From contig NZ_JAKJIC010000017.1 of assembly GCF_021864535.1 (NCBI RefSeq), forward strand, positions 26,074 to 90,073: a stretch of 64,000 nucleotides of DNA. The letters run 5' to 3'. The notes under the pieces were generated by a model. That model searched no databases. It saw nothing but the letters and a program-made list of their open reading frames with translations, and was not told the origin of the DNA. A program made the position numbers and the translations under genes. The DNA comes from Oryzibacter oryziterrae (GTDB lineage: Bacteria > Pseudomonadota > Alphaproteobacteria > Rhizobiales > Pleomorphomonadaceae). How positions within the stretch are numbered: position 1 is the stretch's first letter; each line of letters starts with the position of its first letter. Positions 8,639 to 17,658 of the stretch are shown one piece after another.

Positions 8639-9588
8639 TGAATGCCGTCGTCCCCAAGCCGCAAACCTTCGACTGCCGGCAGGCCTTCGCCGAGGCGCTG
8701 ATCGCGCTCGCCCGCCAGGATGACCGCGTCGTCGCCGTCTGCAACGACAGCGTCGGCTCGTCCAATCTCACCGCCTTCCAGAAGGAGTTCCCCGACCGCC
8801 TGATCAATGTCGGCATCGCCGAACAGGACATGGTGGGCGTCGGCGCCGGGCTCGCCAACGGCGGCTTCATCCCCTTCGTCTGCTCCGCCTCGCCCTTCCT
8901 CACCGGTCGCTCGCTCGAGCAGGTGAAGGCCGACTGCGCCTATAACGGCTATCACGTGGTGCTCTGCGGCATGAGCCCGGGCCTTGCCTATGGCGAACTG
9001 GGGCCGACGCATCACTCCATCGAGGATCTGAGCTGGCTGCGCGCCATTTCCGACCTCGCCGTCATCGTGCCCGCCGATCCCGAACAGACCGCCGAGGCCG
9101 TGCGCTGGGCCTATGGCTATGACAAGCCGTCCTTCCTGCGCATCAGCCGCTTCAAGGTGCCGGACGTCAGCGCCGGCCAGTCCTCCCCCTTCAGCTTCGG
9201 CAAGGCCAATGTGGTGCGGCAGGGCCGGGACGTCACCCTCATCACCACTGGCATCCTGGTCACCCGCGCGCTCGACGCCGCCGACGACCTCGCCGCGCTG
9301 GGCATCTCCGCCCGCGTCATCAACATGTCCTCCATCGTGCCGATCGACGAAGCGGCGATCATCGCCGCCGCCCGCGAGACGGGCGCCATCGTCACCGTCG
9401 AGGAGGCCATGGTGGAAGGCGGTCTCGGCGCCGCCGTGGCGCAGACCGTGGTCAGGCATCATCCGGTGAAGATGCGCATGCTCGGCGTGCCCGGCTTTGC
9501 GCCGACCGGCAGCACCGAGTTCCTGCTCGATCATTTCGGCCTCAGCCGGGCCGGCATCGTCGCGGCGGTCAAGGACCTCAAGGGGTAA
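8638..9588 (+). CDS. Transketolase, C-terminal (pyrimidine-binding) subunit
   Basis: 316 aa from the ATG at 8638, which overlaps the TGA of the partner subunit (TGATG). A longer frame upstream would overlap the partner by 60 bp and is unlikely. The protein has the transketolase pyrimidine domain (VGIAEQDMVGVGAGLA, containing the catalytic glutamate of the cofactor-activating E-Q-D triad). The C-terminal transketolase domain follows from about residue 195 (DVTLITTGILVTRAL). Together with the upstream subunit it should form one complete cytoplasmic enzyme. Confidence 0.9.
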   Translation: MNAVVPKPQTFDCRQAFAEALIALARQDDRVVAVCNDSVGSSNLTAFQKEFPDRLINVGIAEQDMVGVGAGLANGGFIPFVCSASPFLTGRSLEQVKADCAYNGYHVVLCGMSPGLAYGELGPTHHSIEDLSWLRAISDLAVIVPADPEQTAEAVRWAYGYDKPSFLRISRFKVPDVSAGQSSPFSFGKANVVRQGRDVTLITTGILVTRALDAADDLAALGISARVINMSSIVPIDEAAIIAAARETGAIVTVEEAMVEGGLGAAVAQTVVRHHPVKMRMLGVPGFAPTGSTEFLLDHFGLSRAGIVAAVKDLKG

Positions 9589-9591
9589 GTC

Positions 9592-11061
9592 ATGGGCAAG
9601 CCGCTGGTTCTCGCCATCGATCAGGGCACCTCGTCGACCAAGTGCCTGCTGGTGGACGCGCAGTCCACCGTCGTCGCCCGCGGCCAGGCGCCGCTCGGTC
9701 AGGCGACGCCGCATCCGGGCTGGGTCGAACAGGACGCTGGAGAAATCTGGGCTTCCGTCCAGGCCGCCGTCGCCGACGCGCTGAAGGACGGCGGCGCCGG
9801 CGATGTCGTCTCCATCGGCATCTCCACCCAGCGCGAAAGCTGCGTCATCTGGGATCGGCAAACCGGCGAGGCGCTGACGCCGGTGCTGTCCTGGCAGGAC
9901 CAGCGCACCGAGGGCATCTGCGCCGACATCCGCGCCGCCGGCCATGCCGGACTGATCCGCTCCCTCTCCGGCCTGCCGCTCGACCCCATGTTCTCGGCCG
10001 CCAAGGCCAAGTGGCTGCTCGACCGCATCGATCCCGACCGTCGCCGCGCGCGGGCCGGCGAACTTGCCATCGGCACCATCGACAGCTTCCTGCTGTCGCG
10101 TTTCGGCGGACCGCATGTGGTGGAGGCCGGCAACGCCTCGCGCATGCAGCTGGTCGATGTGGCCAGGGCCGCCTATGACGACCGCCTGCTGGAAATCTTC
10201 AACGTTCCGCGCGCCGCCCTGCCGGACATCGTGCCGTCCACCGGCCCCTTCCCCGGGGCGCGCGGCCTTGCGCCGCTGCCCGACGGCGTGCCGGTCGGCG
10301 CGGTGATGGCCGACAGCCATTCGGCGCTCTTCGCCCATGGCGGTTTCACGCCGGGTTCGGTGAAGGCGACGCAGGGCACCGGCTCCTCGGTGATGGGCCT
10401 GATCGACGCCGCCGCCACCTCGCCCGCCGATCTCGACACCGGCGTCTGCCTGACGCTGGCCTGGTGGATCGACAAGCCGGTGCTGGCCTTCGAGGGCAAC
10501 ATCCGCTCGGCCGGTTCGACGCTGTTGTGGGTCGCCGATCTCCTCGGCATCAGCGCCGGCGAACTGGCCAGGCTCGCCGAGAGCGTCGAGGACGCCGGCA
10601 ATGTCCATGTGGTCCCCGGCTTCAACGGCCTCGGCGCCCCCTGGTGGGACGCCAACGCCGTCGGCCTCCTCTCCGGCGTCACGCTCGGCACCAGCCGCAA
10701 TGTAGTGGCCCGCGCAGCGCTCGAGTCCATCGCCCACCAGATCGCCGACGTGCTCGACGCCGTGCGCGCCTCCGGCGTGGCACTCGATTGCCTGCATGTG
10801 GACGGCGGCCCGACGCGCAACAATCAACTGATGCAATTCGAGGCCGACATGACCGGCCTCACCGTCAAGCGCACCGATACGGCCGAACTCTCCGCCCTCG
10901 GCGTCGCCCATCTGGCCGGCCTCTCGGCGGGCCTCTTCACCTGGGACGGCCTCCGCAGCCTCGATCGCGGCGGCAGCAGCTTTACGCCGAAGCTGGCCGA
11001 CACCGATCGCCAGCCCCGTCGCGCCGCCTGGGCGCATGCCCTTCGACGCGCGCGGCTGTGA
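9592..11061 (+). CDS. FGGY-family carbohydrate kinase (glycerol/pentulose kinase type)
   Basis: 489 aa sugar kinase of the FGGY family, the usual length, starting 3 bp after the transketolase. The N-terminal ATPase lobe opens with LAIDQGTSSTKCLLVD. The conserved E-x-D near residue 45 reads GWVEQDAGEIW. The C-terminal lobe carries KATQGTGSSVM and HVDGGPTRNNQLMQFEADM, closest in style to the glycerol kinase and apulose kinase branch. In this operon it would phosphorylate a ketose before transketolase cleavage. Apulose is a good candidate, and xylulose, erythrulose or dihydroxyacetone-like substrates are alternatives. Confidence 0.88.
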   Translation: MGKPLVLAIDQGTSSTKCLLVDAQSTVVARGQAPLGQATPHPGWVEQDAGEIWASVQAAVADALKDGGAGDVVSIGISTQRESCVIWDRQTGEALTPVLSWQDQRTEGICADIRAAGHAGLIRSLSGLPLDPMFSAAKAKWLLDRIDPDRRRARAGELAIGTIDSFLLSRFGGPHVVEAGNASRMQLVDVARAAYDDRLLEIFNVPRAALPDIVPSTGPFPGARGLAPLPDGVPVGAVMADSHSALFAHGGFTPGSVKATQGTGSSVMGLIDAAATSPADLDTGVCLTLAWWIDKPVLAFEGNIRSAGSTLLWVADLLGISAGELARLAESVEDAGNVHVVPGFNGLGAPWWDANAVGLLSGVTLGTSRNVVARAALESIAHQIADVLDAVRASGVALDCLHVDGGPTRNNQLMQFEADMTGLTVKRTDTAELSALGVAHLAGLSAGLFTWDGLRSLDRGGSSFTPKLADTDRQPRRAAWAHALRRARL

Positions 11062-11947
11062 GGCCGACACCCAAATGAAATCGGCCGGCCCTGCGAGGGA
11101 CCGGCGGCAACAGCAGCGCGTCGCTGCCACTGGCTCGACCTCTTCAATTCGAGGCCGTCGCTGGATCAACCAGCCCAGCGACAAGACATATCTCCTGCCT
11201 ATAAGCGTCCTTTAAAATTCGGCGCGCTTGGAAAAGCTGTCGTCATGCCAGTATTTGGAGTTACATCTTTCTTCGGCAGATGATCTTGGACCAAAACGAC
11301 TCCCCTGCGAGGGAGCCGGCCTGATATTGCCGGTCAATCCAACCATCTCATACCAACTCGAATTTCTCATTTGCGTCAAAGGCATGAGAAATTCGAATAC
11401 GGAATACCAAGAGTTATTTTCAATGCCACTTGGTATCAGTCCGCTTCCATTTGTAGCAGCACATCAAGCGGCTACAGAACCACGCGGCCGCTTGCGACAC
11501 GTCCACAGACGAGCTACACCCCTTCATCGCTGACATCCGGCTCGACAATTCTGACGGGTTTCTTCGCTGTATTTCCCCGATGTCTGCGCATTTACGACGC
11601 TCCCGCGTCGCTTCTGTTCAATGCGTCCTTCCATTAAGTGCAAATACTCACTCGGAAGCAGTCCATTCCGTCCCGGGGAAATCCGACGTCGGTGCTGGCA
11701 CGTTCGCAGGACCGGAGGCTGACAAGCCGCCTCAAGAGCCTTGCGACGTCGTCAGCCGGCGATCGAGGGGGATAGCGGGCACCACGGCTCCAGGGGCCAC
11801 CTGCCCACGGACTGCGCACACATGTCGCTCGGGGAGACGCCGAAGTCTTGCGCCTCCGACCGTCATCAGGGTCTCCGGTCCGGATCGAGGCGCCATCCGG
11901 ACGCTGCGGAGAGAAGCGCTCAACTCGACAAAAGGGGAACCAAGACC
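11062..11947. other. 886 bp intergenic region containing repeats and a betaine-operon leader
   Basis: No gene is supported here; the short open frames lack ribosome sites and protein-like composition. A possible terminator stem for the kinase operon lies at 11082-11107 (CGGCC..CCCTGCGAGGG..CCGG). Copy 1 of a two-hairpin dispersed repeat lies at 11358-11436. The last few hundred bases presumably hold the promoter of the betaine importer. Composition from about 11200 to 11650 is less GC-rich than the neighbours, consistent with DNA that does not code. Confidence 0.55.
11358..11436 (+). repeat. Two-hairpin dispersed repeat, copy 1
   Basis: Hairpin 1 pairs TCGAATTTCTCAT (11358-11370) with ATGAGAAATTCGA (11384-11396) around a TTGCGTCAAAGGC loop. 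Hairpin 2 pairs ATACCAAG (11404-11411) with CTTGGTAT (11429-11436) around a loop containing TTTTCAATG. Copies 2 (16407-16485) and 3 (57703-57814, inverted) share loop motifs but have altered, still complementary, stems. Confidence 0.75.
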
Positions 11948-12943
11948 ATGAAATCCATGCTTCTGTTGGCCGGAACCATGCTGTCGACCATAGCCGGTCT
12001 GCAGGCGGCCCAGGCCTGCGGCGATGTCACCATCGCCTCCATGAACTGGCAGAGCGCCGAAGTGCTGTCGGCTCTCGACAAGATCATTCTCGAAACCGGC
12101 TATGGCTGCAAGGCCGAGGTGACCATCGGCGACACCGTTCCGACCATCACCTCCATGGTCGAAAAGGGCCAGCCGGACATCGCCCCCGAGGGCTGGGTCG
12201 ACCTGCTGCCGGAAGTGGTCAACCGCGGCATCGCCGAAGGCAAGCTGGTCAAGACCGTCGATGCGCTGTCGGACGGCGGCGTGCAGGGCTGGTGGGTGCC
12301 CAAATACATCGTCGACGCGCACCCCGACATCAAGACCATCGACGACGTGCTGAAGCATCCCGAGCTGTTCCCCGATCCGGAAGACAGCTCCAAGGGCGCC
12401 ATCACCAACGGTCCGCAGGGCTGGGGCGGCACCGTCGTCACGGCGCAGCTCTACAAGGCCTATGGCGCCGAAGCGGCCGGCTTCAATCTGGTCGACAGCG
12501 GCTCGTCCGCCGGCCTCGACGGGTCGATTGCCAAGGCTTATGAGCGCAAGGAAGGCTGGGTCGGCTACTATTGGGCGCCGACCGCGCTGCTCGGCAAATA
12601 CGAGATGGTCAAGCTCGGCCATGGCGTGCCCGCCGATGCCGCCGAGTGGAAGCGTTGCAACACCGTTGCCGACTGCCCTGACCCGAAGAAGAACGACTGG
12701 CCGATGGACCACGTCTCGACGCTGGTCACCAAGGGCTTCGCCGACAAGGCCGGCCCGGATGTCATGGCCTATCTGGGCAAGCGTTCCTGGGGCAATGACA
12801 CCGTCAACAAGCTGATGGCCTGGATGACCGACAACCAGGCGACCGGCGAGGACGGCGCCAAGCACTTCCTGAAGGAAAACGCCGACATCTGGACCAAGTG
12901 GGTCTCGCCCGAGGCGGCCGAAAAGATCAAGGCCTCCCTCTGA
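11948..12943 (+). CDS. proX: Glycine betaine/choline-type ABC transporter substrate-binding protein
   Basis: 331 aa periplasmic binding protein of the OpuAC/ProX family. A signal peptide (MKSMLLLAGTMLSTIAGLQA, cleavage near AQA-C) precedes CGDVTIASMNWQSAEVLSALD, the usual start of the mature domain. Trp-rich segments typical of the quaternary-amine cage are visible (PEGWVDLL, VQGWWVPKY, PQGWGG, VGYYWAPTALLG). The ATG at 11948 is preceded by AAAGGGG; the frame extends upstream but without a better start. The permease and ATPase genes follow. Glycine betaine, choline or proline betaine are all possible ligands. Confidence 0.9.
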   Translation: MKSMLLLAGTMLSTIAGLQAAQACGDVTIASMNWQSAEVLSALDKIILETGYGCKAEVTIGDTVPTITSMVEKGQPDIAPEGWVDLLPEVVNRGIAEGKLVKTVDALSDGGVQGWWVPKYIVDAHPDIKTIDDVLKHPELFPDPEDSSKGAITNGPQGWGGTVVTAQLYKAYGAEAAGFNLVDSGSSAGLDGSIAKAYERKEGWVGYYWAPTALLGKYEMVKLGHGVPADAAEWKRCNTVADCPDPKKNDWPMDHVSTLVTKGFADKAGPDVMAYLGKRSWGNDTVNKLMAWMTDNQATGEDGAKHFLKENADIWTKWVSPEAAEKIKASL

Positions 12944-12970
12944 TCGGCTGTCCGGGGTCATCCCATCCCG

Positions 12971-13075
12971 CTGGACTGGCCCCAGGGCCAACCCGTCCAG
13001 TGGGCCAGGCGTTGCCCCCGATCACCGCCACCGATCCCCCTCCGACGCCGGAGCGTTGCAGAACGGTCCGGCGTC
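12971..13075. promoter_or_regulatory. Two intercistronic hairpins after the betaine-binding gene
   Basis: CTGGAC-TGGCCC (12971-12982) pairs with GGGCCA and GTCCAG (12985-12990, 12995-13000). GACGCCGGA (13044-13052) pairs with TCCGGCGTC (13067-13075). Both stems lie in the 215 bp spacer between the binding-protein stop and the permease start and lack U-tracts. They probably tune expression of binding protein against membrane parts. Confidence 0.6.
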
Positions 13076-13158
13076 TTCCGGCTGACCCAGGCGAGAGGTC
13101 GCGATGGATCGCGGACAGGCGACCGTTCGCCCCTCTCCCGCCATGCGAAGGGCCTTCC

Positions 13159-14046
13159 ATGGACTGGCTGTTCACCTTTCCTCATCTCGATGACGCGATC
13201 CTGACCGCGACCAAGAAGTCGATCGACGAGAGTTTCCGCGCCTTCACCCGCGCCTACGGCGACCTGATCGAGACGCTGTTCTACCCCTTGCAGCTGTTCC
13301 TGAACTTCTGCGAACACTTCATGACCGACACGCCGTGGCCGCTGATCCTGCTGCTGCTGCTCGGAACCGCCTGGATCGCCAGCCGCAGCTGGAAGGTGGT
13401 GGCTGGAACCTTCGCCATCCTGTTCGTCATCGGCTTCCTCGGCATGTGGACCGACACGATGAAGACCGTTTCGATGATCTTCGTCAGCACCATCATCGCC
13501 GTGGTGATCGGCCTGCCGATCGGCATCGCGCTGTCGCGCTCCGAGCGCCTGCGCCGGCTGATCAATCCGGTGCTCGACATCATGCAGACCATGCCGAGCT
13601 TCGTCTATCTGATCCCGGTGGTCATGCTGCTCGGCATCGGCAAGGTGCCGGGCCTGATCGCCGTGGTGATCTACGCCCTGCCGCCGATGATCCGCATGAC
13701 CGACCTTGGCATCCGCCTCGTCGATCGCGACGTGCTGGAGGCTGCCGACGCCTTCGGCTCCTCCTCTGGCCAGAAGCTCCTGAAGGTGCAACTGCCGCTC
13801 GCCATGCCCAACATCATGGCCGGCATCAACCAGACCATCATGATGACGCTGGCCATGGTCGTCGTCGCCGCCATGATCGGCGTGCAGGGCCTCGGCCAGC
13901 CGGTGCTGAAGGCGATCGCCAACCAGTATTTCACGCTCGGCATGTTCAACGGCTTCGCCATTGTCGGCATCGCCGTCATCTTCGACCGCGTCAGCCAAGC
14001 CTACGGCCTGCGCCTGCAGAAGCATCGGGAGGTCGTCCATGGCTGA
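13159..14046 (+). CDS. proW: Glycine betaine/choline-type ABC transporter permease
   Basis: 295 aa inner-membrane protein from the ATG at 13159 (MDWLFTFPHLDDAILTATKK). I chose this start over upstream frames because the preceding 200 bp hold stems and no coding character. The ProW-type core is clear: several membrane helices and the conserved segment around MQTMPSFVYLIPVVMLLGIG. The EAA-like loop reads EAADAFGSSSGQKLLKVQLP. Its end overlaps the ATPase start by 8 bp, so the two are translationally coupled. Confidence 0.9.
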   Translation: MDWLFTFPHLDDAILTATKKSIDESFRAFTRAYGDLIETLFYPLQLFLNFCEHFMTDTPWPLILLLLLGTAWIASRSWKVVAGTFAILFVIGFLGMWTDTMKTVSMIFVSTIIAVVIGLPIGIALSRSERLRRLINPVLDIMQTMPSFVYLIPVVMLLGIGKVPGLIAVVIYALPPMIRMTDLGIRLVDRDVLEAADAFGSSSGQKLLKVQLPLAMPNIMAGINQTIMMTLAMVVVAAMIGVQGLGQPVLKAIANQYFTLGMFNGFAIVGIAVIFDRVSQAYGLRLQKHREVVHG

Positions 14047-15088
14047 GGACGCACACGCCGCCTTCGGCGTCCGGATCCGCAATCTCTACAAGATCTTCGG
14101 CCCCTATCCCGAGCGCCACATCGCCGCCATCAAGGCGGGCATGAGCAAGGCCGAACTCAACGAAAAGCACCACCACGTGCTGGGCTTGCGCAACATCAAC
14201 ATCGAGATGCCGGCCGGCGGCATCCATGTGATCATGGGCCTGTCGGGTTCGGGCAAGTCGACGCTGATCCGCCACATCAACCGGCTGATCGACCCGTCCT
14301 TCGGCGAGATCCTGGTCGGGGACCAGGACGTGGTGACCATGGCTCCCGACGAGTTGCGGGATTTTCGCCGGCACAAGACGGCGATGGTGTTCCAGAAATT
14401 CGCGCTGCTGCCGCACCGCACCGTGCTCGACAACACCGTCTACGGCCTGGAGATCCAGGGCGTCCCGCGCGCCCGCCAGGTGGATGCTGCCATGCGCTGG
14501 ATCGAACGCGTCGGCCTCAAGGGCTTTGAAAAGCGCTATCCCAACCAGCTGTCCGGCGGCATGCAGCAGCGCGTCGGCCTTGCCCGCGCGCTGACCAACG
14601 ACGCGCCCATCCTGTTGATGGACGAGGCCTATTCGGCGCTCGACCCGCTGATCCGCGTCGACATGCAGACGGTGCTGCTCGATATCCAGAAGGAAGTGCG
14701 CAAGACCATCGTCTTCATCACCCACGACCTCGACGAAGCTTTGCGCCTCGGCGACCAGATCGCCATCCTGCGCGACGGCGAAGTGGTGCAGCACGGCACC
14801 AGCCAGGACATCGTCCTCAATCCCGCAGACGACTATGTGGCCAACTTCGTCAGGCAAGTGAACCGCGGCCGCGTGGTGCGCACGGCCTCGGCCATGACGG
14901 CGCTCTCCCCCGACGCGGCGGCCGGTCTACCGACCATTGCCGGCGACGTGACCGTCGAGGAAGCGGCGCGGGCGCTGCGCGCCCATCAGGCGGACGCGCT
15001 GACCGTGGTCGATACCGCCGGCAAGCCCATCGGCCGCATCACCATGCGCGACGTGCTGACCACGCTGTTCCCGATGCCGGAAAGCTGA
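14039..15088 (+). CDS. proV: Glycine betaine/choline-type ABC transporter ATPase with CBS domain
   Basis: 349 aa ATP-binding subunit of the ProV/OpuAA type. The N-terminal extension characteristic of this branch (residues ~1-50, containing SKAELNEKHHHVLGL) precedes Walker A GLSGSGKST. The signature is LSGGMQQRVGLARAL, and Walker B (ILLMDEAYSALDP) and the switch histidine (FITHDLDEAL) are intact. The last ~60 residues form one CBS motif (VTVEEAARALRAHQADALTV...GRITMRDVL), the regulatory module associated with ionic-strength or nucleotide sensing in osmoprotectant transporters. It completes the three-gene importer. Confidence 0.92.
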   Translation: MAEDAHAAFGVRIRNLYKIFGPYPERHIAAIKAGMSKAELNEKHHHVLGLRNINIEMPAGGIHVIMGLSGSGKSTLIRHINRLIDPSFGEILVGDQDVVTMAPDELRDFRRHKTAMVFQKFALLPHRTVLDNTVYGLEIQGVPRARQVDAAMRWIERVGLKGFEKRYPNQLSGGMQQRVGLARALTNDAPILLMDEAYSALDPLIRVDMQTVLLDIQKEVRKTIVFITHDLDEALRLGDQIAILRDGEVVQHGTSQDIVLNPADDYVANFVRQVNRGRVVRTASAMTALSPDAAAGLPTIAGDVTVEEAARALRAHQADALTVVDTAGKPIGRITMRDVLTTLFPMPES

Positions 15089-15141
15089 CCCGCCGCGCGC
15101 GGTGAGCGGTGGACGACGTCCAGTCCGCCGGTGGACCAGAC

Positions 15142-15165
15142 GGGGCGGCCGAGACCGGCTGCCCC
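15142..15165. terminator. Putative bidirectional terminator
   Basis: GGGGCGGCCG (15142-15151) pairs with CGGCTGCCCC (15156-15165), 9 of 10 positions, in the 90 bp gap between the betaine ATPase gene (+) and the oxidoreductase gene (-). Shared termination is likely from position alone; there is no clear T-run. Confidence 0.5.
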
Positions 15166-15178
15166 GCCTCGTCAAGGC

Positions 15179-16348
15179 TCACGCCTTGATCCAGGCGCCG
15201 TTGCGCTGCGAGGAGGCGATGCAGGCGGCGACGAATTGTACGCCTTTGAGGCCATCGCCCACTGTCGGGTAGAGCACGGCCGGATCGACCGGCACGCCCT
15301 GGCGCCGGGCCTGGATGGCGCGGGCTGCTTCGCTGTAGATATTGGCGAAGCCCTCAAGATAGCCCTCCGGATGGCCCGAGGGGGTGCGCGTCACACGGGC
15401 CGCGGCGGCATTGGCGCCGGAGCCGGCGCGGGTGATCAGCTGGCGCGGCTGACCGAGCTTGGTGAACCACAGATAATTGGGGTCCATCTGCGACCATTCG
15501 AGGCCGGCCTTGGTGCCGTAGATGCGCACCTTGAGGCCGTTCTCGTTGCCGACCGCCACCTGGGAGCACCACAGCGTGCCCTTGGCGCCGCCCTTGAAGC
15601 GCATCATCACATGGGCATTGTCGTCGAGCTTGCGTCCGGGCACGAAGGTGTGGACGTCGGCGGACAGTTCTTCGAGCTCCAGTCCGGAGATGAACGAGCC
15701 GAGATTATAGGCGTGGGTGCCGATGTCGCCGGTCGAACCGCCGGCACCGGAGCGGGCCGGATCGGTGCGCCATTCCGCCTGCTTCTGGCCTGTGAGCTCG
15801 ACGGCCTCCGTCAGCCAGTCCTGGATATATTCCATCTGGACGAGGCGTATTTCGCCCAGCTCGCCGCTCGCCACCATGTCGGCCGCCTGCCGCACCATGG
15901 GATAGCCGGTGTAGTTGTGCGTCAGTACGAAGAGCGCGCTGGATTTCTGCACCGCCGCCACCAGCTTGCGCGCGTCGGCCAGCGTCGAGGTCAGCGGCTT
16001 GTCGCAGATCACGTGGATGCCGCGGCGCAGGAACTCGACGGCGGCCGGATAGTGCACGTGATTGGGCGCGACGATGGCCACCGCTTCGATGCCGTCCTTG
16101 AGGCGGGCCTCGCGGACGGCCATGGCCTTGTAATCGTCGTAGATGCGAGCCGGATCGAGCCCGAGTTCGGCGCCCGACTGGCGCGCGCGCTCGGGCGTCG
16201 AGGCCAGCGCGCCGGCCACCAGTTCATAGTGATCGTCGAGCCGGGCCGCGATGCGGTGCACGGCGCCGATGAAGGCGCCGGAACCGCCGCCAACCATGCC
16301 GAGGCGGATGCGGGGTTGCCGCTGTTCTGTGGTTCCTTCGATGGCCAT
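15179..16348 (-). CDS. Gfo/Idh/MocA-family NAD(P)-dependent oxidoreductase
   Basis: 389 aa dehydrogenase. The ATG at 16348 is chosen because AGAGGAGATTCGATC precedes it, while the ATG at 16390 has no ribosome site. The N-terminal Rossmann domain has the dinucleotide motif GMVGGGSGAFIGAVHR, and EAVAIVAPNHVHYPAA with CDKPLTSTLADA gives the family's catalytic-lysine EKP-like motif (K in CDKP). The Gfo C-terminal domain contains GSTGDIGTHAYNLGSF. It is the last gene of the ribose-type operon, beside a TIM-barrel isomerase. Such pairs often oxidise and rearrange cyclitols or sugars, and the substrate here is unknown. Confidence 0.88.
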   Translation of the reverse strand: MAIEGTTEQRQPRIRLGMVGGGSGAFIGAVHRIAARLDDHYELVAGALASTPERARQSGAELGLDPARIYDDYKAMAVREARLKDGIEAVAIVAPNHVHYPAAVEFLRRGIHVICDKPLTSTLADARKLVAAVQKSSALFVLTHNYTGYPMVRQAADMVASGELGEIRLVQMEYIQDWLTEAVELTGQKQAEWRTDPARSGAGGSTGDIGTHAYNLGSFISGLELEELSADVHTFVPGRKLDDNAHVMMRFKGGAKGTLWCSQVAVGNENGLKVRIYGTKAGLEWSQMDPNYLWFTKLGQPRQLITRAGSGANAAAARVTRTPSGHPEGYLEGFANIYSEAARAIQARRQGVPVDPAVLYPTVGDGLKGVQFVAACIASSQRNGAWIKA

Positions 16349-16406
16349 GATCGAATCTCCTCTTGTCAATTCGCCAGGATGCTTGCGCATCGGCGCCTTG
16401 AAGCCA

Positions 16407-16485
16407 TTTCGGATTTCTCATTTGCATCAAAGGCATGAGAAATCCGAAAGCGGAACATCGCAGTCATTTTCAATGACCGGCGACA
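16407..16485 (+). repeat. Two-hairpin dispersed repeat, copy 2
   Basis: Hairpin 1 is a 15 bp stem, TTTCGGATTTCTCAT (16407-16421) with ATGAGAAATCCGAAA (16435-16449), around TTGCATCAAAGGC. Relative to copy 1 an A-T pair has become G-C on both sides. Hairpin 2 has GTCATT-TTC-AATGAC (16463-16477) inside a TCGC/GCGA outer stem. It lies between the isomerase and oxidoreductase genes of a minus-strand operon and abuts the isomerase stop codon. Confidence 0.75.
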
Positions 16486-17538
16486 TCAAATCCCGAGCAG
16501 GCGACGGTTGGCCGCCTCGTCACTGCCGCCACCGGCGAAGTCGTCGAAGGCCTTTTCGGTAACCCTGATAATGTGATCCTTGACGAAGGCCGCGCCCTCG
16601 CGCGCGCCGTCCTCGGGATGCTTGAGGCAGCATTCCCACTCGACGACCGCCCAGCCCTCGAAGCCATGGGCGGTCAGCCTGGAGAAGATCGCCCCGAAGT
16701 CGATCTGCCCGTCGCCCAGCGACCGGAAGCGGCCGGCCCGGTTCACCCAGCTCTCATAACCGCCATAGACGCCCTGCCGGCCCGTGGGGTTGAACTCGGC
16801 ATCCTTGACGTGGAACATCTTGATGCGATCGTGGTAGATGTCGATATTGTCAAGATAATCAAGGCATTGCAGCACATAGTGCGAGGGATCGTAGAGCATG
16901 TTGGCCCGCGCGTGATTGCCGACGGCGGCAAGGAAGCGCTCGAAGCTCACACCGTCATGCAGATCTTCGCCGGGATGGATCTCGTAGCAGACGTCGACGC
17001 CCTGGCTCTCGGCATGGTCGAGGATCGGCCGCCAGCGCCTGGCGAGTTCCGCAAAAGCCGTCTCGACGAGACCGGACGGCCGCTGCGGCCAGGGATAGAC
17101 GAAGGGCCAGCAGAGCGCGCCGGAGAAGGTCACCATGGCATTGCAGCCGAAATGGCGCGAGGCGGTGATCGCCTTCTTCACCTGATCGACCGCCCAGGCC
17201 TGCCGCGCCGCCGGATTGCCGCGCACCTGAGGCACCGCAAAGCCGTCAAAGGCTTCGTCATAGGCGGGATGGACCGCCACCAGCTGGCCCTGCAGATGGG
17301 TCGACAGTTCGGTGACGACGACGCCATTCTCGCGGGCCACGCCGGCGATGTCGTCGCAATAGGCCTTGGAGGCCGCCGCCTTGTCGAGATCCAACAGGCG
17401 ACCGTCCCAGGTCGGGATCTGCACGCCGAGATAGCCGCAGTCGGCGGCCCATTTCGTGATCGACGCCCAGCTGTTGAACGGCGCCGCGTCGCCGGCAAAC
17501 TGCGCCAGAAACAGGCCGGGACCCTTGATCGTCTTCAT
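16486..17538 (-). CDS. Sugar phosphate isomerase/epimerase family protein (xylose isomerase-like TIM barrel)
   Basis: 350 aa protein of the AP-endonuclease-2/xylose isomerase-like TIM-barrel family. The ATG at 17538 follows CAAGGAGTCTTTCC, a good ribosome site, so the longer upstream frame is rejected. Metal-ligand segments of the fold are visible: VVTELSTHLQGQLVAVHP, VDVCYEIHPGEDLHDG, NMLYDPSHYVLQ, KMFHVKDAEF and GWAVVEWECC, supplying the usual Glu, Asp, His and Glu ligands. It acts in the cytoplasm, probably on the product or substrate of the adjacent Gfo/Idh/MocA enzyme. I cannot assign the sugar. Confidence 0.85.
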   Translation of the reverse strand: MKTIKGPGLFLAQFAGDAAPFNSWASITKWAADCGYLGVQIPTWDGRLLDLDKAAASKAYCDDIAGVARENGVVVTELSTHLQGQLVAVHPAYDEAFDGFAVPQVRGNPAARQAWAVDQVKKAITASRHFGCNAMVTFSGALCWPFVYPWPQRPSGLVETAFAELARRWRPILDHAESQGVDVCYEIHPGEDLHDGVSFERFLAAVGNHARANMLYDPSHYVLQCLDYLDNIDIYHDRIKMFHVKDAEFNPTGRQGVYGGYESWVNRAGRFRSLGDGQIDFGAIFSRLTAHGFEGWAVVEWECCLKHPEDGAREGAAFVKDHIIRVTEKAFDDFAGGGSDEAANRRLLGI

Positions 17539-17658
17539 GGAAAGACTCCTTGAGGCAAGACCGTCCGCAAGGCAAAGGGCAGGCGGCCAAGACGATGGTT
17601 TCGTGACAGGGCACGACACAACCCTCGCTCCAGATTCAAGACTTTGAGCAACCGCTTT

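Noticed and set aside
8479..11184. A 901-codon open frame antisense to the transketolase and kinase genes
   Set aside because: It mirrors real genes on the opposite strand; composition is the Gly/Ala/Arg/His-rich pattern of antisense high-GC DNA, and it has no domain.
11228..11637. Short plus-strand open frames in the 11 kb spacer
   Set aside because: They overlap a palindromic repeat, lack ribosome sites and have no protein-like pattern.
16486..17538. The TIM-barrel protein as the missing apiose isomerase of the transketolase/kinase operon
   Set aside because: It belongs to a separate, LacI-controlled operon with a Gfo/Idh/MocA enzyme and is about 350 aa; the link would be speculation.
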